Below, piece by piece: positions 11,701-22,740 of a DNA stretch of 64,000 bases. The notes under the pieces are model-generated. The model saw nothing but the letters and a program-made list of their open reading frames with translations, had not been told where the DNA came from and did not search any database. Every line of letters begins with the position of its first letter. Within the stretch, counting starts at the first letter, position 1. The DNA is from Schistosoma mansoni (taxonomy: Eukaryota > Platyhelminthes > Trematoda > Strigeidida > Schistosomatidae), in assembly GCF_000237925.1 (NCBI RefSeq), contig NC_031495.1, positions 16,379,749-16,443,748 on the forward strand, read 5' to 3'. The translations under genes were made by a program, and so were the position numbers.

Positions 11701-13378
11701 ATCAGTAACCTGTTACACGTTACGATAAATGTTAACTAGAAGTGTTCATTTTAGTGAAGCTAAAATTCTCCATACTCATATATTAAAGTATCTACGAAAT
11801 TAGATTAGTCTGTAAATGAATACGTTTGCATCCGATTTTCAGTGATCAGTTTTATACTGATCGCAATCTTCTCCTGATATAATCCATGGAAGTAATCGGA
11901 TTACTGATAAATTTCTATGACTTATGGACGTTAAAACTGTTAGTTTCACTCCTTGTTTGAAGCCTAATAAAACACCTAGTGTTGATTAAAAGTTCCGCGT
12001 TTCACCACCATGAAAGAAGTAGGTAATTATAGGATCTTTAGTGAATCCTACCATTTAAAGTAAAAACTGTTTTCATCCGAAAATAGAATTGTATGAATAG
12101 CACTTAATTCAATCAGCTGTAGATTAAAGATAATCGTATAGCGAATACTACTAATATGATATTCTATCATTATATCAGACAACACCATTATCGTTTTGGT
12201 TTAGTCTCCTAGTTCGAAATGGTTAAAAGGCCTTATTCCGAATATTTATCCAGAAAGTTTTGGATGACTTTAAAGTTATTCGAAATTGACATTTTTAGAG
12301 GCAGAAATTACTGAACGTTTGCACACGACTTCATGTGAATAAAAGTTTGTTGGACCCAGTGAACAATTCTACAACGGAGGAACTAGGGCATAGTTTTATT
12401 CGAAATATTACTGATATCTCAAAGCCATTGCGTATATGACAAAAAGGGGGGCTTAAGATTGCTATGTGAAGCTCTGAATTTAGTCTTGATGACTCGTCTT
12501 AAAAAGCCAGGCTGTTTTACTCGCTTTTGTGGAAGTTGTACTTCACCATCTACTTCTAGCCGTAAGTTTATTCAGGAACACTACCCTCCATCTCATTTTT
12601 GTTATGAAACCTATGTTAATAGCTTATTCATGAAAAATAACTGACTGTATTATTATCTGCTATACGATTGAACCACTAACAGTTTCAGTTTCATTACCTC
12701 AGCACGTGGTTGAGGCTCCATCCGTCGACTCCTTCAAAAGAAAGTTGGATCAGCTGAGAGACCATCATTGCCAGGACTAACACAGGCCATCAAGCCTCCT
12801 GTCCTTTCCAAACTGAAACTGCACCTAATTACAAAACACTAGGCTGTTTGAAATAATCATAAGGATTAAGATGAGGGAGATGCATTATCACGTTTTATAA
12901 CAGGAAGAGGGCGAATGAAGTGAGTGATAGGACTTTGTAATACAGAAGTTAGACTAACCCAGACCGGACACCCATTCGGGAGTGACATACAAAGATGTCA
13001 GTGACTTATTACATGTTAAAATTATCTTTTAAAATATATCACTGTTTGCTTCTTCCTACTAGCAATACAACTCATTCTGCGCCACAGGATGGTTTTGTTC
13101 GTCTACACACTCCCGTATCTCTGGTCACAATGCCAACACCAGATTTTAGTATGCCATTTAATGTCTTGTGTTTGGTTTGTTCAGTTGTTGCTGTTGTGTT
13201 TGGATCCGTTCATAAGGCTACGACGACTGTTTTCAACGTTACCCTTAAAATGAATGCAAGCGACTCATTGCTAACACATCTAGTAAACCGCATCTTATCT
13301 AAGAAGAATACTTCAAAGACAATGAGTGAACAGAATACATCAACGAGTGCTCCAGGCAATCACGATAAAAATGACTAA
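2755..13378 (+). CDS. PIGT: GPI transamidase component PIG-T (Gpi16), multi-exon
   Basis: PIG-T is an ER-lumenal subunit of the complex that attaches GPI anchors to proteins. Supported exons are 2755-2923, 2961-3138, 3167-3488, 3524-3611, 3725-3787, 7078-7521 (end uncertain), 11202-11515 and 13063-13378. The start ATG opens a signal peptide (hydrophobic to about residue 23, then [12 protein letters not shown]). Family landmarks follow: [71 protein letters not shown] and [12 protein letters not shown]. The last exon has one membrane segment ([16 protein letters not shown]) and a polar cytosolic tail. Introns 1-3 are 37, 28 and 35 nt. Later introns hold RTE insertions. Joining 3524-3611 to 3725-3787 is off by one base. 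A 13-nt microexon at 3831-3843 would fix the phase into the 7078 exon. The 7521 to 11202 junction is also unresolved; an alternative donor at 7509 would keep phase. Confidence 0.88.
4490..6960 (-). mobile_element. Decayed RTE-like LINE (family C) in a PIGT intron
   Basis: Read on the minus strand from about 6960 to 4490. The 5' part (about 6200-5990) encodes an endonuclease relic with [14 protein letters not shown] and [22 protein letters not shown], closely parallel to the R1 element at 51540-51780. The 3' part (4958-4731) encodes [10 protein letters not shown] and related residues, the C-terminal region of RTE reverse transcriptases. The middle has many stops and deletions. The GC-richer 6570-6960 looks like the 5' untranslated region. 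The 3' end resembles 43890-44260 and 59930-60450. It lies between PIGT exons at 3787 and 7078, antisense to the host gene. Confidence 0.75.
8597..9197 (-). mobile_element. RTE-like LINE fragment (family R2) nested in the R1 copy
   Basis: This is a 3'-terminal R2 fragment on the minus strand, encoding 168 residues (9110-8604) with [21 protein letters not shown] and [14 protein letters not shown], the C-terminal part of an RTE protein. Its 3' end is a (TAAG)n tail (TACTTACTTACTTA on the + strand at 8597-8611). It is flanked by direct repeats of 13 bases with one mismatch at 8584-8596 and 9198-9210, a target-site duplication. The interrupted R1 sequence resumes exactly after the right repeat. 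Confidence 0.88.
9883..10198. other. Unidentified ~316-nt insertion inside the R1 copy
   Basis: The aligned R1 copy at 53850-53890 is continuous, whereas here about 316 bases intervene between the equivalent of ATTCACG and TATAGTTAAAGCC. The insert is AT-rich with no ORF and no clear terminal inverted repeat. CATAT occurs at both edges and may be a short target duplication. No match to other repeats in the window was recognised. Confidence 0.55.
12690..12845 (+). mobile_element. SR1-like CR1 LINE, 3'-end fragment
   Basis: This fragment in the last PIGT intron matches 22105-22240 almost base for base. It encodes [21 protein letters not shown] and ends a little after the stop. Only the 3' terminus is present, as expected from 5' truncation during target-primed reverse transcription. 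Confidence 0.85.
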
Positions 13379-13614
13379 TTTGATTAAAAATAATGATCAT
13401 ATGCTTGAGCACATATTTTGTATTTATCGTCGTTTTTGTAATAAAGTCGTAGGAACTAAAATATTCACTTTTGGTTTTTGTAACCTTCCTTGCAAAGAGC
13501 AATCTACACAACAACAAAACTATTATACTCACATGTGTAATCCGCCAAAGTATTTAAGAACGGAATTGCTTCACCGAACTAAAAGCCATATTATAATATT
13601 TACTTGTATTATAG

Positions 13615-14345
13615 GTCGATACTAACAGACAGATATTTCAATTTCAAGGGATCAAGGTACAAATATGTACATCAGGTACGATCGTATTAACGTAATTTAT
13701 TTTAGTGAACTCTTTTTTGGGTTATGGTCACTATACCTGGAAGTGTGCAGAAGCCTTGTCTGATTTTTTGGTAAAGTATCCTGAGGAAGTCAGGGGGCTT
13801 CGAGTTCTCGAAGTTAGGTTTTGTTCAATAACACTGATATATTATAGCTTGGTGCTGGCACAGGACTTTGTGGAATTACTGCAGCTCTTCTCGGTGCTCT
13901 TCATGTTCGATTCACTGATAAAGATTTGACATGTTCGGATACACTACATCTTAATGCTCAGCTGAATGGAATCAAAAATTATGATTTTACTCCATTAGAT
14001 TGGAATTATCCTCTCGATTGGTCAGGTGGGTTCTTCGATATCATTTTGGCATCTGATTGTTTGTATGATAAGGAAGGTAAGTCCGTCATACTAGCCTCAT
14101 TTATAGTATATGAACCGTTTTTGAAGACTGCAACTTTACAACTAAGAGTAAACAACAATGCATCTTTACTTCTTTCTTTTGAAAATCGAAGGTAACCTCA
14201 TTTAGAAAAGCTTACGTATAACAGTTCCTTTACAGACATCTCAGTTTTGTTCAAGAAATATGGCCTCAAAGCCGATGTTTTTACTACACCTGGTAACTCG
14301 TTCAGGAATATCCATTTATTGCGTGTTACCTCTAGTCAACAATAA
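13615..14345 (+). CDS. METTL23-like family-16 methyltransferase
   Basis: This is an S-adenosylmethionine-dependent methyltransferase of the METTL21/METTL23 group, whose members methylate proteins such as chaperones or histones; the substrate here is unknown. Exons: 13615-13675, 13706-13812, 13848-14076, 14107-14191, 14236-14345, with introns of 30, 35, 30 and 44 nt. Motifs are YGHYTWKCAEAL, the SAM-binding VLELGAGTGLCG (formed across the second junction), DIILASDCLYD (the DxxY-type post-II motif) and SFENRR. The last exon reads VLFKKYGLKADVF to RVTSSQQ-stop. The 14191/14236 junction is one base out of phase, suggesting an indel or an unusual splice. There is no in-frame ATG before the first motif; the first exon starts after a TATAG acceptor in phase 0. 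The gene begins 236 nt after the PIGT stop. The AATAAA at 14341-14346 overlaps the stop codon. Confidence 0.8.
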
Positions 14346-14346
14346 A
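14341..14346 (+). promoter_or_regulatory. Poly(A) signal overlapping the methyltransferase stop codon
   Basis: The hexamer AATAAA contains the TAA stop at 14343-14345. If used, the mRNA would have a 3' UTR of only about 15-30 nt. No other AATAAA stands in the next 100 bases. Confidence 0.5.
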
Positions 14347-14569
14347 ATGTCATTTCGTTGTTTTTTGTGTGTGAACTTGGTAAATATGTTTATTCTAAAT
14401 GGGTCTTTTTCTTTCACCTCTGAAGTGTACTCATTATCCACGACGTAACTTAACCTGTTTATAAATCAATAGGATTTTGTACATTACACTAGTGCTAAAG
14501 TTTTAAGATCAATTACTTTTGACATGGAAATCACATGTACCTATATGAATTGTCGCACTTGTATCACGA
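14346..14569. other. Gap between the methyltransferase gene and an R2 fragment
   Basis: No coding or repeat structure was recognised. Confidence 0.4.
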
Positions 14570-14760
14570 GGCAAGCGCTAACTTAGAATTCTGAAGGGAA
14601 AATGAAAAGAGGAAGACTAAGGAACACATTACGTCGGAAATCGGAAACAGACGTCAAAAAATGAATGGCAACTGGAAAGGGTTGTCCAGGACAAAATTCT
14701 ATGAAGGGTGCTGGTGGGCGGCCAATGTTCCCCCACAAGTGGGAACAGGCGTAAGCACTT
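14570..14760 (+). mobile_element. RTE-like LINE (family R2), 3'-end fragment
   Basis: On the + strand the fragment encodes a damaged version of the R2 C-terminal region (KRGRLRNTLRRKSE) and ends in GGGAACAGGCGTAAGCAC, matching the reverse complement of 8612-8790 and 45515-45660. It lies between the convergent methyltransferase and COPZ genes. Confidence 0.8.
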
Positions 14761-15672
14761 TTGATATGCGTAACATAGACAACAAAGGCTTTGTTATAAA
14801 AAAGTTATAACCGACCGAATCCGACGTTTCGTAGTCAAATGATGCATACGCTAATCTTGTTTCATTCAAATTACTCTATACTAACTAGCAAGTGCGTCTT
14901 CAGCTTTCATTGTGTGAACACATTTTAACATATTTCCATAGCGTAACCAAGTCTTCAGAATGGCTATTAATGATGAGTAACCATAAACCGGGAAAAGTTG
15001 TAGCCAAGCAAAATTATTTTGATTTCCTGTAGTTCGGATTTCAAGATTTAATTTTTTGGAGCAGGATATCAAGAAGAATGTGTTTAACTTTATTCGGATA
15101 TCGAAAAGGACTCGTTGCTCGAGTTTCTAACTTCATCTTTCAGTAGAGAACTAAATCACTGCCGAATCCCAACACATAGTAGGGATTATGGTTATTTACA
15201 TACTTTTAACGGTGTTCTAAGGCTCAACACTACTCCGGATAGTGCTTGAGCGTCAGCGGGGTTACTCATCAAACATACATTGAGAAAAGTAAAAAAAAAG
15301 AAAGCTGGATATGCACTGAAAAGACTTAAGTGATATACCCAGCTAAAAACTTTTGATTTTGCGACTCTTAACAACAACATCCCATATTGTAGAGCTCATC
15401 CTTTACCATGAATTGTCTACCAAATGATTTGAGATGTACTTCACGAACTCCAGATTTACTATTGCACACACCAAAATAAGGCTTGATGAATTAGTTAGCT
15501 TGTAAAAATTCACCAGCAGCGGTCAGGATATGTGAGAGAAGACTTGTTAAATATCAACAACTGTAATGTGACAAATGTTGGAGTAGATACAAAAGCTGTT
15601 ACTCAATTACTAACCCATATTGCCCCATCAAAAAAACAATAAAAATGAATAATATATGTCCATTTCACTGAA
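14761..15672. other. Intergenic stretch, 3' side of COPZ
   Basis: Short minus-strand open frames occur (15072-14881 and 15380-15192) but show no family motif or splice-supported continuation. Part of it is presumably the COPZ 3' UTR. Confidence 0.4.
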
Positions 15673-18600
15673 CTATTTGATTAAAGACATGCGTATTTGT
15701 TCTTTTGCATTTTGGATAGCCTGTATGTTGTGGAAAAGAAAAATCTTATGTATTTTGATTTTAAAGGCAGTTGACTAAAACTATCCAATAAAATGAACAC
15801 AGCAAGGTGGGATTGTACTTCAGTTGTTCAAGTTTGTACTAATGTGAGATGGGAACTTTGCTCAACGCGCATCTGTGCTACGCTTCACGTTAATGATGAA
15901 TGATTGTGATCTAGTTAGCGAACAGACTTGCGCTGGTTACAGGAAAACGTTATGGCAGTTTTTCGATAGAAATGTGTCTCAAACAATTATTTCTAAACTC
16001 TAGAACTGGTACACTTATTCAATACGTTGCTTATGAAAGAAGTAACGTTTGTTGTGAATCTGCACCAGTAACAGTTGACAGATAAGTGAGTAGGAAACCA
16101 AACTAGAAACGTTCCGTGAATACATTGGTGACTCTTCACTGCAATAAAACTCTGTAGGTTGTTTAACAGATAAACAGCCATTAGCGTTTAACAGCATATC
16201 ATATCTCATCAGTTTTCGTATATTAAAGCTTATTTCACTCCATATAAGTATATGAGACCAAGTTACGCAACAGTAGTGACAGAAGAAATCGCACTCAAAG
16301 GTACATCCACAACGAACTTATGGTAAACAGACTGATCTGCCAAACGTGGATACTGACAAAAAAGAGCTAAAATTACCTGTGCGACGGTTTGCTCTCCAAG
16401 TGGGATATCATCTGTCCTTGCACCAACTCGAGACATCAACGCGGTTGCGTCGGACTCTAACAGTATACTTTAAAGAAGATATTATTTTACTCCACGATTT
16501 ACCCATTATGACACAGTTCATCAACTATAAGGAAAATTAAATCTAGATTATCCATCAGTGTTTTCTTTTCAACTGATCGTTTCAGAGCTTGGCTGACAGA
16601 ATCGTACAAGCACTGAAGGGCACTGACGAGTAATAACTTACAAAATGGAAGGTTTATTACGTAACTTACTTCATTTTCGTTAGCATCCCCAACGACATAA
16701 AAGTAAAGATCGCCTACGTTACGATAAACACATGTCGCGCCGTCCAGCAACGTGATTTCCGCTAGAAAATAGAAAGAGCAACAAATACTATACCGATTTG
16801 GCGAAAATAACACGTACAAACAATTATGATTGGAGTAAATCCTTAGGACAACGGGAAACTTTGGTAATTATAAGAAGTTTTTCTATATTGATTAACAGAT
16901 AATAAGCCAGTTTCAAAATGATCACTTCAATGTCCTTGTATTGCCATAAAAATTTTATCAATAGGGGTTATTAAGAAGAAATTTTTCATCGATTGGGCAG
17001 ACGCATTTCTTAAGCTTAAACGTCTGAACCTGAAATTAAAGGTAGTCAATGAGCTTTATTAGTTAAAGGGCAAAAGGGTAGTTACGACATGCATTGTCCT
17101 GTGTAACCCTTAGTGACGAGTCGACATTATCCCCAGCGGTTGGCGCTAAACTCATAGAACGGGATGATGACACACATGAATTTCGTTTTCAAACTGCCTG
17201 AATTATAAAAACTGGCATAACGGACCAGATGTTTTACTTTTAATGAAAAGGTAGCTCAATTAACTATTACATGTTCACAAATGTACTCCCGAATATATAG
17301 AGAGAGGACATATGTTATGTATGCCTAGTCAAAGCTTACCTCGACAGGCGATGTTTCCTGACTTAGCAATACGTTGAAAAAAGTCCTGTGGAATCAGTGT
17401 CTTTTGGTTTGAGTCATGTTGGCAGATACGGGCTACCTGGTTTGGGCCCATGTGCTCATTGCGAGTAACAACTATAGAGTGGATGACACGGCTTAACATG
17501 ACACAGATGCATTCATTTTTTATTTTTTAATCTTGCATTTCGAGATCTCAATGCATACCTTTTTATTCTGTCTGCCCTATCTTTATTTTTTTTAACTGTA
17601 ATTACTACTACGTTATTCCCGTCTATTTCACTATGTACCTTGTCAAATTCAATTTGGTGTGCTGGTGATGTGTGGCAACTTACAGCAGTGCATAACTATG
17701 CTAAGCTCTACGTTGATAAATGATGTATACATGTATATAGTAACCCTGAAAACAAACTGCAATTTTGTTGAACTACTAGTATCATAAGTTCTAGCCAGAG
17801 AGCTGACCATATTATTTTAAGTACATAAAAATGAGTGTATAAACGAAAAAGTGGATATTCAATTGGAGGGAGTCTAGAAAGCACAATGGGGTTTATTTTA
17901 TGTGAAAAATCTTTGGAGTAAGAAACTTCATCCTAATAAAACAAAATATTTTTCGTTAACATTACGCAACGGCAATGAAACGTAGAACTATAAGAAGAGG
18001 ATGTGATAAACTTGGAAACATTTTAAGTTCATATACTAAGAATTAGGTAACTCCAAAATGATATTTAAACGAGTACTTCTGAGCATTGGCATTTTTAAAT
18101 AAAAATCCATCGTTCCATAAACATAAAAATGTACTCAGTAACAAAAATCATTAGATAAGAGTCAAGTACATCGGCCAGGAATTGAGTTATCTGATTCTTA
18201 GGAATCTTGAAAGTGACTGATTACAGCTTTAATTCATATCAATATACGAACGCTAGGATGTTGGGAATTGTAGAGGATCTCCTCAATATTCCTTTTGGCT
18301 TGGACTGACCACCTCTCAAAAGACGTCCAAAAACCGAAATCAACTGCTTTATATCCAGATCCTCATTATCTACAGTTTTGGATTGCCGGCACGCCTACTA
18401 AAGTACGATAAATCGGTAACCATGTTAGAACTTCGAAAATGAGAATAGATCTCTGCAGTACAGTAAACTACAAGGATTGCTAATGGTACCTTGAACTTTT
18501 ATACTCATAATTGACGAGGGCAAACTGCATGGACGGTAGGTGCTATTCCTAATAGCTTTGTGGTTTTGACCACTAGCAAGGCTAATTAAAATTATTTATG

Positions 18601-19102
18601 TTTACTTTTATCTACGAGGGTGTAAAACGGGATGGACCACTAACAATAAGAAATAGTAACGGAGTAGACGGTTGTTAATAGCAATTGAACATTAAACTAC
18701 TACACATTCACTCAAATAAGGCTTATTTTCAAATACTAATCACAATATAATTTCTAATTCCATTCTAAACGTACAAGTTATATTTCAGAAGACAGCTTAA
18801 AGGACATCCGAAGCCGGTTTCATTGGGACTTTAATTTAGAGATAACTAACAAAAAAATCGACCAGGACTTACCACCGTTAGTTTTGCTTGTTTTCTTGAA
18901 TAGTTTCGACTCGAATTCGAGTTGGAGCTTAACAGATGGAAACGATGAGTCATAATACTACAAAATTAAATTTTGTTTGAGATACTGTACTACCTTCGCT
19001 AAAATGCGCTTCCCTTCACTATCTAAGATGAGTATACTATTAATAGAATATAAGGATGGCTCCTGTGAAAATGTCGAAAATCAACATACATACCAGGAGC
19101 AT
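15673..19102 (-). CDS. COPZ: Coatomer subunit zeta (zeta-COP), complete
   Basis: Zeta-COP is the small longin-domain subunit of the F-subcomplex of COPI, which coats Golgi-to-ER vesicles. Minus-strand exons: 19102-19094, 19062-18994, 18957-18873, 16761-16670, 16636-16503, 16467-16377, 15720-15673; 528 nt, all junctions in phase, 175 residues (human COPZ1 has 177). The start MLLEPSLYSINSILILDSEG matches the family N-terminus. YYDSSFPSVKLQLEFE, EITLLDGATCVYRNVGDLYF, ALQCLYDSVSQALKRSVEK, LIVDELCHNG, ILLESDATALMSRVG, IPLGEQTVAQ and the final AKEQIRMSLIK follow in order. The first coding exon is only 9 nt. Introns are 31, 36, 2111, 33, 35 and 656 nt. The 33-nt intron (16669-16637) is in frame and free of stops. 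KWSLL is the usual ending; here it is RMSLIK. Confidence 0.93.
16762..18872. other. Large third COPZ intron
   Basis: No transposon ORF, SINE or structured repeat was recognised in this 2.1-kb intron. It is unusual in this window for lacking visible LINE sequence. Confidence 0.45.
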
Positions 19103-20439
19103 TATGGTCAACAAGTGTACTGGTTGGCACGATGTCAATGAGTCCGCTTTCGAATCGTGACCTAGCCAGGAAATTCATTATCCAATAAATCGAGTTTGGA
19201 ATTCGTCTTTTGCGGACAGAATGCTAAGAAATTGTCTAGGTTCCTCGATGGTGTTCTCGTGCGTACAATCTTTCTTAGATGAGTCAGTAGTCGGTGCATA
19301 CTGTACTTCGCGTAGTAGGCTCCGAGAGCTAATTACTTGTTAGGAAATAACTATGTTATAAGGATCATGTGTACTATTAAAACATAAAGTCACATGATAT
19401 GTCCTCTGTGTTCTCCCAACCTAAAGGAAGCGAATATAAAGGATATATCTAGTTCAAAACGATTCCTCGGTCAATTAGGTACCTCAATCTACGGTAAGGT
19501 TGAATTAGAAAATTTGACTTCTCGATATACTCTTAGTATATTTAGATACTTAGATCCTAAATTACTTATGTTCGCGTCATCTTTGCTCTCTCAAAAGTCT
19601 CTGAGTTGCCCTTTAAACATGATTTTACTAACTACTCACAATTGTCTGATATGAACCTCAAAAATTATCCTGTGAATAATATTCATCATAAAACCCATGC
19701 AAATCTGACACCAGCATAAAGCGAAACTGAAGAGTTTGACAATTTATTCCCGCATATACCTGATACAGAGCTTTGATTGTACACGTATGCATTGCTTTTA
19801 AGAGTTTTCTTCTGATCGATGGAGAAGTAATTAGTATATATCCCCAACGATTTAACCTTGTAATTTCCCACGTTTAATCTGTCTATATGTTGCGATAATT
19901 AGTAATTGTGCCTGTTGGTATTAGAATTGTCTTAGTACTTTCATACTATTTTGTACTCATGTTTACTTTAGTATTACTGATTTCGCAAACTTATCTACAT
20001 CGTGAAAAGTAGTTTTTGTCAAATATCGTTTACTGTCACTCCCGAATTAAAGAGAAAATGACTGAAGAATCTGGTGACACAGAACTACTTGAATTTCTCT
20101 ATAGTTTCCCTTAAAAATTGCCATTCCTCTCAATTACAGGAGAGGACTCCATTACTAACAGATCTTTATGCGTAAAAGCTCTGAAATATTTCACGAGTTA
20201 TTTTTTGTTCTAACCTAAAACGATGTCTTCTTGGGTGTGATATAGATAAGTTTAAATCTAAATAAATCAACATTTTTATTCCACTCCCACCCAGAAGCTT
20301 CATAGTAAGACCGGATGTTAAATGGCCACTAGGGACATTGGTCTAAATTGATAGTTGTATCAGTCATAGAAAAGCTAATTGCATTTGTCCATAGATAGTG
20401 CTCTCAGTGAAACTAGTGCGTATCAAGCCAGTAAAAAGT
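19103..20439. other. Upstream region of COPZ
   Basis: This presumably holds the COPZ promoter and 5' UTR. The open frame at 19394-19654 shows no family motif and is probably fortuitous. Nothing else was recognised. Confidence 0.4.
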
Positions 20440-22245
20440 GAACTAGGTCTTCATGGCGAAAGTTGGAAGTCAACAAGATGGACTGAAAACTGTTAGAAAC
20501 AATGTTCTAAACGCTTGTATTCGTATATAAACCAAAGGACAAAAGGAAGAGGTATTATTCCAGCACTATTGGGAGACAGTAGTGGAGAATGACTTTGACA
20601 AAGCTCAAGTATTCTCAAAATACCTTAGCAATGTACATATCATAGAAACACCTTTCCCACCAGTCCATGAAGAACCTTTCCACACAAACACTGGACAGCA
20701 TGACCATTTAAGAACTCGATGTCCTTGGTCTGTTAATTAAGTTTGACATAGTCAAATCCACTGGACCTGATGAACTGCATCCTAGGTTACTAAAGGAATT
20801 AGCTAACTTTGTTGAGAACCCCTCAAGAATATGTTTTAACCTACCCGTAGCCCAGGGTCGTTTAACAAAAGACTGTAAGAACGCCATAGTAAGTCCCGTC
20901 TTCAAAACAGATATGAAACATAAACCTGAGAATTACTGACCAGTTAGCTTAGCTAGTGTGATTGTTAAAATTTCACATAAAGATTATTCGGAGGGAGCAG
21001 TTTAAATATCTCGATGAAAATCAGATCCTTTCGGAAAAGGAGCATCGTTTGTAAACAGGTTATTCCTGTCTCACTAACTTATTGGTGACTCGTGAAAGCT
21101 GGTGCGCTTTTAAAGGCCAAAAGTTGCCTATAGACGTAGCCTACATTGACTTCAGCAAAGTTTTTGACAAAGTTCCTCACAACCGGCTGTTATGTAAGTT
21201 AAGAAATGTAGGGGTTGGAAGCAATCTAACGATGTGGATAAAAGACTTCCTAATTGGGCGCCAACAAAGAGTACGGGTGAACTCAAAGTTGTCTAGCTGG
21301 GAAACTGTGCATAGCGAAGTGCCTCAGGGTACAGTTTTGGGGCCAGTGCTATTCCTCTTGTACGTAAATGACCTCACCCGTCTCCTATCATCATCGGTTT
21401 TGCTATGTGCTGACGATTTCAAGATATAGAGATATGTGAGGTAAGGGTAATAGTTTAGAACTTCAAAAAGACCTGAAGAAGTCATCTGATTGGTCTCGAA
21501 CTTTGAAGAGGCCGATAAATATTTCCAAGTGTATTGTGATGCATATTGACCATCAGGGTACAGATACATACATGATGAATAACACTAAGCTACATATTCT
21601 CCAGACACACAGTGACTTGTGAGTCATCGTTAGTCAGGATTTCAAGACTACGCACACTGCCGTGCAATAGCCTCCAAAAGTTTTAGAACGTAAGGCTTTT
21701 AGTCATCTCGACGCTAAAAAGTTTCTGACTTTGTATACAATATTCGTGCATCCAAAACATGAGTACTGCATACAAGACGCTAGCCCATGCCTAAAAAAGA
21801 CAGTGAACTCTTGGAAAGGTTTCAGAGAACAGCAACTAAGCTTATTCCCGGAATAGCGAAGCTCCTGTATGGTACTAGACTGACTAAGCTAAACCTATTA
21901 CCGCTGTCATATAGAAGAATCAGAGGCGACTTGATTACAGTTTTCAAATTGCTTAATGACAAATTTGCACCTGATATGCCCTCATTTTTCTTGTATCCCA
22001 AAACAGAGAATTTACGAAGACACTCCAAAAAAGTTCACAAGCCCAGAACGAATCACTTGTCAGCTGATTACCGACTTTCCCATCGAATCACTAACGAGTG
22101 TAATTCATTACCTCAGCACGTGGTTGAGGCTCCATCCGTCGACTTTTTCAAAAGAAAGCTAGATCAGCTGAGAGACCATCATCACCAGGACTAACACAGG
22201 CCATCAAGCCTCCTGTCCTTTTCAAACTGAAAATGAAATATTTTA
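20440..22245 (+). mobile_element. SR1-like CR1 LINE, 5'-truncated and decayed
   Basis: The RT half of a CR1-type element. Recognisable pieces are STGPDELHPRLLKELANFV near 20760-20820, the palm at 21082-21429 (YIDFSKVFDKVPHNRL, VPQGTVLGPVLFLLYVNDL, catalytic ADD in LLCADDFKI) and the C-terminal piece at 21787-22194 ([28 protein letters not shown]). The ORF is cut by stops and frameshifts. The same family supplies 12690-12845 and the split element at 23150-29400. Confidence 0.88.
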
Positions 22246-22539
22246 TTCTATCCCCAGCCAAAATGTGTTCTTCCTAAGTGTTCAACATCACATCGCGGGT
22301 TGTCATGATACGATGAGTCGGGGTAAAAAATGATATCACTTCCACGTAAGGTCTTATAGATTAGATAGTCACAACATGACAAATCTAAAATTCTGGAATT
22401 AGGTCTATGGTTAATATGGTATTATTATCTGAAATAGATTACAACCCTACAAACCCCCTTCTTCGACATAAACAACCTGGATTTTCAAAGCATCTACCAT
22501 GCACAGACTGAATCGCGACATTTTGGGTCATTGTTGAGC
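22246..22539. other. Spacer between LINE remnants
   Basis: No feature was recognised in this short AT-rich spacer. Confidence 0.35.
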
Positions 22540-22740
22540 GATCCGTTGAATGAAAATCGTCACTATAAAACGACACTCTCGATTATGAGAAAGTATTTGA
22601 CAACATAGATAAGAGAACCTCGTGAAATTTCCTCCAACATTATAAAGCACCTGAGAATATTGTCGCTATCCTACAGAACAATCTCTTACCACTGTGCATC
22701 AAGACTACTGTTTTTGCTGTAGTCGAATTTATTTCGATCA
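22540..22740 (+). mobile_element. Decayed RTE-type RT fragment
   Basis: The + strand reads LDYEKVFDNIDKRTS, then LQHYKAPENIVAILQNNLLPLCIK after a stop. This follows the pattern of the RTE palm (DYEKAFDSIDR, then a helix ending in a GL-C region as at 46440-46490). The rest is not recognisable. Confidence 0.5.

Noticed and set aside
13326-13625. Open frame with ATG at 13533 as the start of the methyltransferase
   Set aside because: It is in another frame from the exon at 13615 and no GT donor gives a phase-0 join. Its sequence shows no family similarity.
14881-15380. Minus-strand frames of 62-63 residues as a separate gene
   Set aside because: They show no motif, splice partners or similarity to known families. 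The length is expected by chance in AT-rich sequence.
16353-16376. A 24-nt intron, or read-through, after TVAQ as the end of COPZ
   Set aside because: Neither version resembles the family C-terminus, while the exon at 15720-15673 (AIQNAKEQIRMSLIK) fits in phase and sequence.
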